Origin: Arthrobacter sp. RIT-PI-e
GTDB lineage: Bacteria; Actinomycetota; Actinomycetes; Actinomycetales; Micrococcaceae
Direction of reading: 5' to 3'
Assembly (NCBI RefSeq): GCF_001187915.1
Contig: NZ_LGIU01000094.1
Coordinates: 1 to 34,541, forward strand
DNA: 34,541 bases
How positions within the stretch are numbered: the first letter of the stretch is position 1; each line of letters starts with the position of its first letter. The notes under the pieces are model-generated. The model did no database searches. It saw nothing but the letters and a program-made list of their open reading frames with translations, and was not told the DNA's origin. A program made the translations under genes and the position numbers. This document shows, one piece after another, positions 7,302-16,140 of this stretch.

Positions 7302-7550
7302 AACGGTCGGACCCGGAATTCACCGCTCGGGTGGCTCCACCCGGACGGCGCCGGGAGGGTTTGACCGTCAATAGGTACCTCACCCCCTCCACTTCCCTCC
7401 CCGTGCCCTGGTTCTCCGCCCGGATCAGGTATTCGCAGGAGCACGCCCGATATCAGGCGAGCCATGGGCGCCCATGGCTCGCCGGTCACGGGTATTCGAG
7501 CAATGAATGGACGTGAACCGCGGTAAGACGCGCCCGTGGAGCCCGACACG
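7302..7550. other. Gene-free stretch before mraZ with palindrome and repeats
   Basis: I see no coding region in the 397 bp between the DUF3040 gene and mraZ. After the terminator there is a short hairpin CGGGTGG/CCACCCG at 7328-7343. A perfect 28-bp palindrome spans 7456-7483, with GGTATTCG directly repeated on its two sides at 7428-7435 and 7491-7498. The mraZ promoter begins at 7551. Confidence 0.7.
7456..7483. repeat. Perfect 28-bp palindrome
   Basis: The half-site GGCGAGCCATGGGC is followed directly by its exact complement, with no spacer. As RNA it could form a 12-bp stem with a 4-base loop. There is no T-run after it, and a terminator for the upstream gene already exists at 7269. It could be a protein-binding site or a cruciform; no function is known to me. 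Confidence 0.8.
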
Positions 7551-7612
7551 TTGACCGGGGAGGGTTGTGGAGTAAAGTGGGGAATATAAGAGAGAAGTAG
7601 GGAAACACTGGG
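7551..7612 (+). promoter_or_regulatory. mraZ (dcw) promoter overlapped by MraZ-type operator repeats
   Basis: TTGACC (7551-7556) and TAAAGT (7573-7578) lie 16 bp apart, a strong promoter with a start near 7585. TGGAG (7568), TGGGG (7578), TAGGG (7598) and TGGG (7609) follow a spacing of about 10 bp, with one position missing. This resembles the TGGGN repeats with 5-bp spacers bound by MraZ in E. coli. Because the repeats cover the -10 and the start site, MraZ binding would be expected to repress, giving feedback on the operon. The operator role is inferred from the family. Confidence 0.65.
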
Positions 7613-7641
7613 ATTGACGGACTCGGAATAGGCGGTCAGGG

Positions 7642-8073
7642 ATGTTCCTCGGAACTCACAGTCCCCGCCTCGACGAGAAAGGCAGACTCATTCTCCCCGC
7701 GAAGTTCCGTGAGGAACTGAGCGGGGGCCTGGTCCTCACGAGGGGCCAGGAACGCTGCATCTACGTCTTCAGCATGAGTGAGTTCGAAAGGGTTCACGAA
7801 CAGATGCGGTCCGCGCCGATCTCGTCACGCCAGGCGAGGGACTACAACCGCATCTTCCTGTCGGGCGCCTCGGACGAGGTTCCCGACAAGCAGGGCAGGA
7901 TCACCATCCCGCCCGCTCTCAGGTCCTACGCAGGTCTGGACCGGGACCTCGCGGTCATCGGTGCAGGGAGCCGGGCGGAGATCTGGGCGGCGGACGCGTG
8001 GGAGTCCTACCTGATGGAGAAGGAGACGGCCTTCTCCGAGACGGACGAGGACACCTTCCCGGGGATCATCTGA
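7642..8073 (+). CDS. mraZ: Transcriptional regulator MraZ
   Basis: A 143-residue DNA-binding protein of the AbrB-like double-SpoVT fold, first gene of the dcw cluster and regulator of its own promoter in studied bacteria. Both half-domains are seen: [16 protein letters not shown] (residues 11-26) and [18 protein letters not shown] (about 77-94). Length and N-terminus ([15 protein letters not shown]) are standard. The ribosome site before ATG 7642 is modest (GGTCAGG). A 235-bp gap containing RNA structure separates it from rsmH, unlike the tight spacing of the later genes. Confidence 0.97.
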   Translation: MFLGTHSPRLDEKGRLILPAKFREELSGGLVLTRGQERCIYVFSMSEFERVHEQMRSAPISSRQARDYNRIFLSGASDEVPDKQGRITIPPALRSYAGLDRDLAVIGAGSRAEIWAADAWESYLMEKETAFSETDEDTFPGII

Positions 8074-8170
8074 GGAGGGACCCCGACCACCAGGATGCCG
8101 TGGCGGTTCGAGGGCCGCGGATGCACGGAGTTCTTGGGTGAGACCTCCAGCCGCCGGATGCGGTGCAGCA

Positions 8171-8196
8171 CCTGGCTCCACTTCCCCGGAGCCAGG
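8171..8196 (+). ncRNA. Hairpin in the rsmH leader, candidate mraW RNA motif
   Basis: CCTGGCTCC (8171-8179) pairs perfectly with GGAGCCAGG (8188-8196) around the loop ACTTCCCC, between mraZ and rsmH. A conserved actinobacterial structure called the mraW motif is known at this place (upstream of mraW, now rsmH). From memory its hairpin loop contains CUUCCCC, which matches. A second pairing, GTCTCCT (8241-8247) with AGGAGAC (8262-8268), lies nearer the start codon. Confidence 0.6.
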
Positions 8197-8308
8197 CGCG
8201 GATCCTCCGGCCGGATGGGGATCTGATCCAAGAGCGCGGCGTCTCCTTCGACCGGCCTGCGAGGAGACACCGACACGACGACGACGAACTGCAGGACGGA
8301 GATGACGG

Positions 8309-9310
8309 ATGCGCGGTGATCGACCGACGGGTGAGCGACACGTACCCGTCCTTCGTGACCGTTGCGTCTCCCTCATCGGCGGAGCCGTGGAAGCAGCCGA
8401 GACCGCGGGCCGCCGAGCGGTGATCGTCGACGCGACCCTCGGTATGGGCGGCCACTCCGAAGCGATGCTCGAACGTTTCCCGCAGGCGCACCTCGTCGCG
8501 ATCGACCGTGACACCGAAGCACTGGACCTCGCCGCCGAGCGCCTGGCGCCGTTCCAGGACCGCACCGACCTGGTCCACGCCGTGTACGACGAACTGCCGG
8601 AGGTGCTGGCGGACCTGGGAATCCCCGGTGCCGACGGCGTGCTCTTCGACCTCGGGGTCTCCTCCCTCCAGCTCGACGAACGAGAGCGCGGTTTCGCCTA
8701 CTCCTACGACGCGCCGCTGGACATGCGCATGGACACCAGCAGGGGGATCACCGCTGCCGACGTGGTGAACACCTACTCGAGCGAGGATCTCCTCCGGATC
8801 ATCCGCACCTGGGGCGAGGAGAAGTTCGCCGGACGGATCGCGAGCTCCATCACCCGGGCCAGGGACACCGCACCCCTGTCCACCACGGCGCAACTGGTCG
8901 AGGTCATCCGCTCGGTCGTTCCGGCGTCGGCCTCGCGTACCGGCGGACATCCCGCGAAGCGCACGTTCCAGGCGCTGCGGATCGAGGTCAACGAGGAGCT
9001 GAGCGTGCTGGAGCGTGCGATCCCCGCGGCCATCGACGCCGTCCGGACCGGTGGGCGGGTGGTGGCCATGTCCTACCACTCCCTCGAGGACCGGATCGTG
9101 AAGAGTGCGTTCACGGCGGGCACCCGGTCCTCGGCACCTGTCGGTTTCCCGGTGGAGCTCGAGGAGCACAAGGCATATCTCCGCTCGCTGACGCGCGGCA
9201 CCGAGGCTCCGACCTCCACGGAGATCGAAGAGAATCCGCGAGCGGCCTCGGCCAAGCTCCGGGCAGTGGAACGAATCAAGGCCGGACCAGTCGACGGGAC
9301 AACCACATGA
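8309..9310 (+). CDS. rsmH: 16S rRNA (cytosine(1402)-N(4))-methyltransferase
   Basis: A 333-residue SAM-dependent enzyme (formerly MraW) that N4-methylates C1402 in the 16S rRNA decoding centre. The SAM site [15 protein letters not shown] lies near residue 40, preceded by the N-terminal HVPVL typical of the family. [21 protein letters not shown] and [15 protein letters not shown] are diagnostic, as is the C-terminal [13 protein letters not shown]. The ATG at 8309 follows GGACGGAG at suitable distance. Its stop overlaps the ftsL start (ATGA), indicating translational coupling. Confidence 0.97.
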   Translation: MRGDRPTGERHVPVLRDRCVSLIGGAVEAAETAGRRAVIVDATLGMGGHSEAMLERFPQAHLVAIDRDTEALDLAAERLAPFQDRTDLVHAVYDELPEVLADLGIPGADGVLFDLGVSSLQLDERERGFAYSYDAPLDMRMDTSRGITAADVVNTYSSEDLLRIIRTWGEEKFAGRIASSITRARDTAPLSTTAQLVEVIRSVVPASASRTGGHPAKRTFQALRIEVNEELSVLERAIPAAIDAVRTGGRVVAMSYHSLEDRIVKSAFTAGTRSSAPVGFPVELEEHKAYLRSLTRGTEAPTSTEIEENPRAASAKLRAVERIKAGPVDGTTT

Positions 9311-9996
9311 GCCAGGCACTGAGTGTCGAGAAGCGACAGGACGGCACGGCGTCCTACGGGAGCGGCGCCCTCACGGCCGTTCCCGAGCGATCGACCTCGA
9401 GATCGGCCGGCTCGACCACGAGGACCCGGACCCCGCTGTCGGTGGTTCCGGCGCGCCCGACCCGGCGCCGGGTGCCCTTCGCCGTATTCACCCTCCTGGT
9501 GCTGGCAGCCGCCCTGACGGCGGTGCTCATGCTCAACATCTCGGTCTCCGGCAAGCAGTACGAGCTGGTGGACCTGCGCAACCAGCAGGTCGCCCTCACC
9601 CAGCAGAACGAGGCTCTCGTGCTCGAGGTCGAGGGCAAGGAGGCACCGCAGAATCTGGCATCGGCCGCCACCAAGCTCGGGATGGTGGACGCTCCGAGCT
9701 TCGGGATGATCGACCTCTCGACCGGCAGGGTGTCCGGTGAGCCAGTGCCGGCTCAGAAGGGTGCCGAGCCCGAGGTGCTGATCGCCGCGCCGAAGCTCGA
9801 CACCGAGCGGGCCGCTCCGGTGCCCCCGTCCACCGACGGGGAGGGGACCGTACCGGCGCCCACCGGGGGGACGGCGCCCGCCGAGGACCCCGCCGTCGTG
9901 CCGCCGGCGAGCGCGGACGAGGCAGGTCCCGGTACGGAGGTGGAGGGGACCGTGGGAACCATTCCCGGTCCGCAGCAGCTGGGCACCGGCCGCTAG
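9307..9996 (+). CDS. ftsL: FtsL-like cell division protein with long Pro/Ala-rich tail
   Basis: A 229-residue bitopic membrane protein in the ftsL position between rsmH and ftsI. A basic cytoplasmic region (about residues 1-55, ending RPTRRRVPF) precedes one membrane segment ([18 protein letters not shown], about 58-76). A short periplasmic coiled coil with heptad pattern follows ([21 protein letters not shown]), then [20 protein letters not shown], the usual FtsL/DivIC-type end. The last 100 residues are low-complexity Pro/Ala/Glu/Thr, longer than in most FtsL proteins. FtsL joins FtsQ and FtsB to activate FtsW-FtsI. It overlaps rsmH by 4 bp. Assignment rests on position and topology, since FtsL sequences are poorly conserved. 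Confidence 0.85.
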   Translation: MSQALSVEKRQDGTASYGSGALTAVPERSTSRSAGSTTRTRTPLSVVPARPTRRRVPFAVFTLLVLAAALTAVLMLNISVSGKQYELVDLRNQQVALTQQNEALVLEVEGKEAPQNLASAATKLGMVDAPSFGMIDLSTGRVSGEPVPAQKGAEPEVLIAAPKLDTERAAPVPPSTDGEGTVPAPTGGTAPAEDPAVVPPASADEAGPGTEVEGTVGTIPGPQQLGTGR

Positions 9997-10055
9997 CCGG
10001 CAAGCCCCCTGCAGCTCCTCCCGCACCGGACACTCTGATCGACAAGGACCTCCCT

Positions 10056-11861
10056 GTGACCCCTGCCCGCACCGGCACCCCCGACGGCCTCCGCCTGGCG
10101 CTCGGCTCCACCCGGCTCCGTATCGGCATGGCCTTCGTCCTCGTGCTGCTGCTCGTGCTGGGGGTGCGGCTCTTCCAGCTCCAGGCTCTCGATCTCAACG
10201 GGCTGGCCCAGGCGGGGTTGTCCAACCGGCTCACCTCCACGGTGGTGCAGCCCGTCCGCGGGTCCATCGTGGATGCCGACGGCAAGTACTTCGCGAGGAG
10301 CGTGGAACGCTACGACATCGTGGTGGACCAGCGGCTGAGCGCCGTGGAGGAGTTCAGCCGTAGCGTGGAGGACCCGGAGGAGGAGAGCGGCACCAGGCGC
10401 GAGACCGACGTCCCGATCGAGCAGGGGCTCACCGAGCTCTCCGAGGTCCTCGGCATCGACGTGGAGACACTGCGCGCCTCCGTTCTCGGTGAGAGCAGCT
10501 TCAACTACGTGGCGCGCTCCGTCACCCCCGAGGTCCGGGACCGTGCGCTGGCCGTAAAGATCCCCGGGGTGTACGCCGACATGACCAGTGTGCGCACGTA
10601 CCCGGCCGGTCCGGTCGCCGGGTCGGTGATCGGCTACGTGGGACCTGACGGCGAGGCCCGCGCCGGGCTGGAGGTGGCACTCGACGACCACCTGACGGGG
10701 GAAGCGGGTAAGCGCACCTTCGAGATCGGCGGGGACGGCATCCGCATCCCCTACGCCACGAACGAGGACGTCCCCGCGCGGGACGGGCAGGACGTCCGGC
10801 TCACCATCGACCAGGATCTGCAGTGGTTCGCGCAGCAGACCATCGCCTCCCAGGTCAAGGACTACGACGCCGAGTGGGGCAACATCGTGGTCGTCGAGAC
10901 CGCGACCGGTGCCATCCGTGCCATGGCCGAGTCCACGACCCTGGATCCGAACGACCCCGATGCCACCCCGATCGAGGACCGCAGCCCCAACTCCGTCAGC
11001 GCGGCGTTCGAGCCGGGTTCCACCACCAAGGTCATCACGTTGGCGGCAGCACTCGAGGAGGGGCTGATCGAGCCTACCTCCCACTTCACGCTGGACAACC
11101 GCTACACCGTGGGCAACCAGACGTTCAAGGACTCCACCGAGCACGAGCGCGAGCGCCGTACCGCGGCCGGCGTACTGGCGAAGTCCATGAACACGGGCAC
11201 GGTGCAGATCGGCGAGAAGCTCACCAAGCAGGAGCGCTACGACTGGCTGAAGAAGTTCGGCATCGGAGAACCCCTGGGTACCGGTCTCGGAGAGGAGAAC
11301 CGTGGTCTCCTGGCCACCCCGGACACCTGGGACGACCGCCAGCAGTACACGGTGCTCTTCGGGCAGGGCCTGTCCCAGACGGCCCTGCACACGGCCATGG
11401 TGTACCAGACCATCGCGAACGACGGCGTCCGGCTCGCCCCGCGCCTGGTGGACGCCTACATCGACCCGGACGGCACGGAGCACGAGGTGCCCCAGGACGA
11501 GGGGACGAGAGTGGTCTCCCCGGAGACCGCGGCCGAGATGCGGAAGATGCTCGAGACCGTGACGGAGGAGGGCTCCGGCGCCTCCGGTGAGCTCGAGCAG
11601 TACCGTGTGGGCTCCAAGACGGGAACCGCAGAGGCCCCCAGCGACACCGGTGGCTACGATGGGTACACGCTCTCCTACGCGGGTATCGCCCCCATCGAGG
11701 CTCCCGAGTACGTGGTGGTGGTCACGCTGCAGCGCCCCCAGGGCGACCTCTACTACCTGATCCCCGGACTGTCCTTCCAGAAGGTCATGCAGCAGGTCCT
11801 CAATGCGAACAACGTGCCGGCGTCGACGACGAAACCGGACATCTACCCGGTGGAATTCTGA
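10056..11861 (+). CDS. ftsI: Septal peptidoglycan transpeptidase FtsI (class B PBP)
   Basis: A 601-residue class B penicillin-binding protein that crosslinks septal peptidoglycan together with FtsW. A short cytoplasmic tail and one membrane segment (MAFVLVLLLVLGVRLFQLQ) lead into the PBP dimerisation domain (RGSIVDADGKYFARSV). The transpeptidase domain has the three active-site motifs: STTK with Ser322, SMN at 377-379 and KTGT from Lys521. The GTG start at 10056 has AAGGACCTCCCT upstream. A 59-bp gap separates it from ftsL and 17 bp from murE, where the murE ribosome site lies. Confidence 0.96.
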   Translation: MTPARTGTPDGLRLALGSTRLRIGMAFVLVLLLVLGVRLFQLQALDLNGLAQAGLSNRLTSTVVQPVRGSIVDADGKYFARSVERYDIVVDQRLSAVEEFSRSVEDPEEESGTRRETDVPIEQGLTELSEVLGIDVETLRASVLGESSFNYVARSVTPEVRDRALAVKIPGVYADMTSVRTYPAGPVAGSVIGYVGPDGEARAGLEVALDDHLTGEAGKRTFEIGGDGIRIPYATNEDVPARDGQDVRLTIDQDLQWFAQQTIASQVKDYDAEWGNIVVVETATGAIRAMAESTTLDPNDPDATPIEDRSPNSVSAAFEPGSTTKVITLAAALEEGLIEPTSHFTLDNRYTVGNQTFKDSTEHERERRTAAGVLAKSMNTGTVQIGEKLTKQERYDWLKKFGIGEPLGTGLGEENRGLLATPDTWDDRQQYTVLFGQGLSQTALHTAMVYQTIANDGVRLAPRLVDAYIDPDGTEHEVPQDEGTRVVSPETAAEMRKMLETVTEEGSGASGELEQYRVGSKTGTAEAPSDTGGYDGYTLSYAGIAPIEAPEYVVVVTLQRPQGDLYYLIPGLSFQKVMQQVLNANNVPASTTKPDIYPVEF

Positions 11862-11878
11862 CCCGGAGGCCAGGAACA

Positions 11879-13525
11879 GTGCAATCGAACACCTCACAGG
11901 GGAGTGCGGCTTCCCTGCTCCGTCCGCGCGTGGCGCGCAGCGTGGAGCTCTCCTCCGCGCTCGCGGCGATCGGACCGCTCGCCGGACCCTCGACGTCGGC
12001 CGGACCCGCGGACCTTCCGACGGTCACGGGCATCACCCTCGACTCCCGCTCCGTGCTCCCGGGGGACGTCTACGCCGCGGTCCCCGGCGCTGCGCGGCAC
12101 GGGGCGGAGTTCGCCCTCCAGGCGGTGCGCACCGGAGCGGTGGCAGTCCTCACCGACGAGTCCGGCGCGGGGCTCGTGCGGTCGGCCTTCGCGGCCGAGG
12201 CGCTGGACGCCCCGCCGGTCGTCGTCGTCCCCGACGCCCGACGCGCGGTCGGCCCACTCGCCCGGGCCATCTTCGGCGGCTCCGAGGAGACCGAGCCGGG
12301 ACCTGCGCTCTTCGGGATCACCGGGACCAACGGCAAGACCACGTCCACCTACTTCCTGAACGCCCTGCTCGAAGCCCTCGGGAGGAGCACCGGCCTGATC
12401 GGCACGATCGAGATCCGCGCGGGCGGGGAGGCGATCCCGAGCGCGCTCACCACACCCGAGTCACCGCAGGTCCACTCGTTGCTCGCGCTCATGCGTGAAC
12501 GGAGGCTCGCCGCCGCCTCCATGGAGGTGTCCTCGCACGCCCTGGAATTCGGCCGGGTGGACGGCGTGCGCTTCGACGTCGCCGGGTTCACGAACCTCAC
12601 GCAGGACCACCTGGACCTGCACGGCACCATGGAGGACTACTTCGCGGTCAAGGCCGCGCTCTTCGCACCCGGGCGATCACGCCGAGGTGTGGTGCTGGTG
12701 GACGACGTCTGGGGGTCCCGGCTCGCGGAGACCGCCACCGTGCCGGTCGTCACCGTGCTCACGGACCCCGGTGACGGTGCGGCCACCGAGGCCGACTGGC
12801 GCGTGGAGGACGTCGCGGCGAGCGGACTGGGACACACGTTCGCGCTGGTCGCACGGACAGAGGAGCGTCTGCGCGTGCGCAGCGGACTGCCGGGAACCTT
12901 CAACATCTCCAACGCGGCCCTCGCTGCGGTCATGGTGATCGCCTCCGGTGTCCCGCTCGCCGACGTCCAGCGCGCCCTCGACGACGCCGACCCCTTCACC
13001 ACCGAGGTCCCCGGGCGCATGCAGCTCGTCGGGGAGGCGCCGGCGGCCATCGTGGACTTCGCCCACAACCCGGACGCCCTGGAACGCACGCTCGCGTCGG
13101 TGCGGAGGCCCGGCGGCCGTGTCATCGCCGTGTTCGGTGCCACGGGCCAGCGGGACGAGTCGAAGCGGCCCGTCATGGGAGCCGTGGGCGCCCGGCTCTC
13201 CGACATCCTGATCGTGACCGACGACGATCCGCACGACGAGGACGACGCCGGTATCCGGCGGGCGGTGCTCTCCGGTGCCGAAGCGGCCGTACGGGACGAG
13301 GATCTCGGCTGCCGGGTCCTCGAGGTGTTCCCCCGCGCCGAGGCGATCGACCGCGCCGTGTCGCTCGCCGAGCCCTCGGACACCGTGGTCATCGCCGGAC
13401 GGGGCCACGAGGTGTGGCAGGAGGTGAAGGGCGTGAATCTTTCGCTCGACGACCGTGTGGAGCTGCGCTCCGCGTTGACAAGGTACGGATTCTCTGGGAT
13501 CCGGACGCCCGGGATAGAGTCCTGA
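11879..13525 (+). CDS. murE: UDP-MurNAc-L-Ala-D-Glu ligase MurE, probably L-lysine-adding
   Basis: A 548-residue cytoplasmic Mur ligase adding the third amino acid of the peptidoglycan stem. It shows the ATP loop GITGTNGKTT (Lys153), the family motif MEVSSHALEFGRV, NLTQDHLDLHGTMEDYFAVK and DFAHNPDALERTL. The substrate-selecting motif reads DDDPHDED (448-455), where diaminopimelate enzymes have DNPR. Asp450 and His452 replace the Asn and the Arg that contacts the diaminopimelate carboxylate. That fits the lysine-type wall of Micrococcaceae. The GTG start at 11879 has a GGAGGCCAGGAACA site. It is followed 6 bp later by murF. Confidence 0.95.
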   Translation: MQSNTSQGSAASLLRPRVARSVELSSALAAIGPLAGPSTSAGPADLPTVTGITLDSRSVLPGDVYAAVPGAARHGAEFALQAVRTGAVAVLTDESGAGLVRSAFAAEALDAPPVVVVPDARRAVGPLARAIFGGSEETEPGPALFGITGTNGKTTSTYFLNALLEALGRSTGLIGTIEIRAGGEAIPSALTTPESPQVHSLLALMRERRLAAASMEVSSHALEFGRVDGVRFDVAGFTNLTQDHLDLHGTMEDYFAVKAALFAPGRSRRGVVLVDDVWGSRLAETATVPVVTVLTDPGDGAATEADWRVEDVAASGLGHTFALVARTEERLRVRSGLPGTFNISNAALAAVMVIASGVPLADVQRALDDADPFTTEVPGRMQLVGEAPAAIVDFAHNPDALERTLASVRRPGGRVIAVFGATGQRDESKRPVMGAVGARLSDILIVTDDDPHDEDDAGIRRAVLSGAEAAVRDEDLGCRVLEVFPRAEAIDRAVSLAEPSDTVVIAGRGHEVWQEVKGVNLSLDDRVELRSALTRYGFSGIRTPGIES

Positions 13526-13531
13526 ACCGTC

Positions 13532-15043
13532 ATGATTGAATTTCACGCAGCCGAGATCGCGGCACTCACCGGCGGTACCCTCGTCGGCGCCGAAGGGGCG
13601 GGGCACGCCCTCACCGTCACTTCCGCCGTCACCGACTCCCGCGAGAGCCGCCCCGGTGGCCTCTTCGTCGCCAAGCCGGGTGAGGAGTCGGACGGGCACC
13701 TGTTCATCGGCGCAGCGTTCGGGCAGGGCGCCGTCCTCGCCCTCGCCGAGCGGGAGGTGACCGCCGAGGACGGCACGCCGTACCCCGCCGTGATCGTGCC
13801 GGACGCCGTGCTGGCCATGGGGCAGCTGGCCGCCGAGTGGCTGCGGCGGCTCCGCGCCGCCGGGGAGATCACCGTCGTCGGCATCACCGGGTCGGCAGGG
13901 AAGACCACCACCAAGGACCTGCTGGCCGGGATCCTCGCCGAGCACGCCCCCACCGTGGCGCCCCGCGGTTCCTACAACGGTGAGGTGGGCGTCCCGCTGA
14001 CCGTGTTCGAGGCGGACCGGGACACCCGGTACCTGGTGATCGAGATGGGTGCCACCAAGCCCGGGCACATCGCGTACCTCGCCTCGCTCGTGCAGCCGGA
14101 CATCGGCGTGGTGCTCGGGGTGGGTTCCGCCCACGCGGGGGAGTTCGGCGGTGTGGAGAACATCGCGCGGGCCAAGGGCGAACTCTTCGAGGCGCTGCCG
14201 CCGTCCGGCACCGCCGTCATCAACGCCGACGACGAGCGTGTCCTCGCGATGCAGGGGCGCACGCGTGCCCGCACCGTCTTCTTCACCTCCTCGACGGACT
14301 TCGCCGCCGACGGGTCGGACGTGGTCCTGGCGCTGAACAGCACCACCACACCCGAGGGTCACCCCTCCTTCACGCTGGCCTTCCCGGACGGGAGCGAGCA
14401 CGACGTCGTCTCCCCGCTGCTGGGACTGCACCACACGGGCAACCTGCTCGCCGCGGCGAGCGTCGCGTACGGGCTGGGGTGCGCGCCCGGGCGCATCGCG
14501 GCTAGCCTGCGGGTGCAGGCCGCCGCGAGCCGCTGGCGCATGGAGCGCACCGAGCGGGCGGACGGCGTGACCGTGATCAACGACGCCTACAACGCCAACC
14601 CCGAGTCCATGCGGGCTGCGCTGCGGACCCTCGCGGAACTCGGTCGGGCGGGCCGCCGGACCTGGGCGGTGCTCGGTGAGATGCTCGAGCTGGGGGAGAG
14701 CTCCATCGAGGAGCACGACCTCCTCGGCCGCGTGGTGGTGCGCCTCAACATCTCCAAGCTCGTCTGCGTGGGCCCCAACACCCGGGCCCTGTACAACGGC
14801 GCGGTGCTGGAGGGGTCGTGGGGCAGCGAGGCCCTGCACGTCGACGACGCCGACGCCGCGGAGCAGCTGCTGACCGCGGAGCTCCGTCCCGGTGACATCG
14901 TGCTCCTCAAGTCCTCCAACGGGGCCGGCCTGCGGTTCCTCGGTGATCGCATCGCCGCGATGACCGCCGCTCCGTCCACCGATCCTCCCCCGGCGTCCGC
15001 CGAGGACGGGTCCGGCGCCCCCGGAAAGGCCCAGCACCCGTGA
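13532..15043 (+). CDS. murF: UDP-MurNAc-tripeptide-D-alanyl-D-alanine ligase
   Basis: A 503-residue Mur ligase that attaches D-Ala-D-Ala to complete the UDP-MurNAc-pentapeptide. The N-terminal substrate domain has [15 protein letters not shown]. The ATP loop is [13 protein letters not shown] (Lys124), the central part has [10 protein letters not shown] and [12 protein letters not shown], and the C-terminal domain starts near [12 protein letters not shown]. Six bases separate it from murE; its stop overlaps the mraY GTG start (GTGA). The Pro/Ala-rich last 25 residues are not part of the conserved fold. Confidence 0.96.
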   Translation: MIEFHAAEIAALTGGTLVGAEGAGHALTVTSAVTDSRESRPGGLFVAKPGEESDGHLFIGAAFGQGAVLALAEREVTAEDGTPYPAVIVPDAVLAMGQLAAEWLRRLRAAGEITVVGITGSAGKTTTKDLLAGILAEHAPTVAPRGSYNGEVGVPLTVFEADRDTRYLVIEMGATKPGHIAYLASLVQPDIGVVLGVGSAHAGEFGGVENIARAKGELFEALPPSGTAVINADDERVLAMQGRTRARTVFFTSSTDFAADGSDVVLALNSTTTPEGHPSFTLAFPDGSEHDVVSPLLGLHHTGNLLAAASVAYGLGCAPGRIAASLRVQAAASRWRMERTERADGVTVINDAYNANPESMRAALRTLAELGRAGRRTWAVLGEMLELGESSIEEHDLLGRVVVRLNISKLVCVGPNTRALYNGAVLEGSWGSEALHVDDADAAEQLLTAELRPGDIVLLKSSNGAGLRFLGDRIAAMTAAPSTDPPPASAEDGSGAPGKAQHP

Positions 15044-16140
15044 TCGCACTCCTCGTAGGTTCGGCCTCGGCGCTCTTCTTCGCCTTCGTGGGCACACCCC
15101 TGTTCATCAAGCTCCTGGTGCGCAAGGGCTACGGCCAGTTCATCCGTGACGACGGCCCCACCGCCCACCACACCAAGCGCGGCACACCCACCATGGGCGG
15201 TGCGGTGATCGTGGGGTCGGTGCTCCTGGCGTACTTCCTGACCCACCTGCTCATGATGGCCGTCGGCTCGCCGGTGGCCGGTCCCACCGCGTCGGGTCTG
15301 CTGCTGTTGTTCCTGGCCGCCGGGATGGGGGTCGTGGGCTTCGCGGACGACTACATCAAGATCTCCAAGCAGCGCAGTCTCGGTCTCAGCGCCCCGGCCA
15401 AGATCATCGGCCAGACCCTGGTGGGTGTGGTGTTCGGGGTGCTGGCGCTCCAGTTCCCGAACGCCGAGGGCCGTACCCCGGCCTCCACGGCCATCTCCTT
15501 CATCCGCGACACCCCGCTGGACCTCGCGTTCCTCGGGACCGTGGGCGGTGCGATCCTCTTCGTGATCTGGTCCAACCTGATCATCACGGCCGCGAGCAAC
15601 GGCGTGAACCTGACGGACGGGCTCGACGGACTGGCCGCCGGCGCCGCCGTGCTCGTGTTCGGCGCGTACTTCCTCATCGGGATCTGGCAGAGCAACCAGA
15701 GCTGCGGTACCCCCGGCGCCGGGAGCGTCTGCTACGAGGTCCGCGACCCGGTGGACCTCGCCCTCATCGCGGGGGCCATGTGCGGAGCCCTCATCGGCTT
15801 CCTCTGGTGGAACACCTCACCGGCGAAGATCTTCATGGGGGACACCGGGTCGCTGGCGATCGGCGGGGCCATCGCCGGCTTCGCGATCCTCTCCCGGACG
15901 CAGCTGCTCCTGGTGGTGCTGGCCGGCCTATTCGTGCTGATCACCCTCTCCGTGATCATCCAGGTGGGCTACTTCAAGCTCTCCGGCGGCAAGCGCGTGT
16001 TCAAGATGGCACCCCTCCAGCACCACTTCGAACTGAAGGGCTGGCAGGAGGTCACGGTGGTAGTCCGGTTCTGGATCCTCGCGGGCCTCTTCGTGGCCGT
16101 GGGGCTCGGTATCTTCTATGCGGAATGGGTGGTGGGATGA
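15040..16140 (+). CDS. mraY: Phospho-N-acetylmuramoyl-pentapeptide transferase
   Basis: A 366-residue polytopic membrane enzyme that transfers phospho-MurNAc-pentapeptide to undecaprenyl phosphate, forming lipid I. Conserved cytoplasmic motifs are present: [12 protein letters not shown] near the N-terminus, FADDYIKI with the DD pair, [27 protein letters not shown], and the C-terminal [13 protein letters not shown] with the HHH-region histidines. About ten hydrophobic segments are seen, as usual. The GTG start overlaps the murF stop and its own stop overlaps the murD ATG (ATGA). Confidence 0.97.
   Translation: MIALLVGSASALFFAFVGTPLFIKLLVRKGYGQFIRDDGPTAHHTKRGTPTMGGAVIVGSVLLAYFLTHLLMMAVGSPVAGPTASGLLLLFLAAGMGVVGFADDYIKISKQRSLGLSAPAKIIGQTLVGVVFGVLALQFPNAEGRTPASTAISFIRDTPLDLAFLGTVGGAILFVIWSNLIITAASNGVNLTDGLDGLAAGAAVLVFGAYFLIGIWQSNQSCGTPGAGSVCYEVRDPVDLALIAGAMCGALIGFLWWNTSPAKIFMGDTGSLAIGGAIAGFAILSRTQLLLVVLAGLFVLITLSVIIQVGYFKLSGGKRVFKMAPLQHHFELKGWQEVTVVVRFWILAGLFVAVGLGIFYAEWVVG

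Noticed and set aside
7456-7483. Palindrome as terminator or insertion-sequence end
   Set aside because: There is no T-run, the upstream gene has a better terminator at 7269-7301, and no transposase is present.
12677-15097. 806-residue minus-strand open frame
   Set aside because: It is antisense to murE and murF, which have all their motifs and coupled starts.
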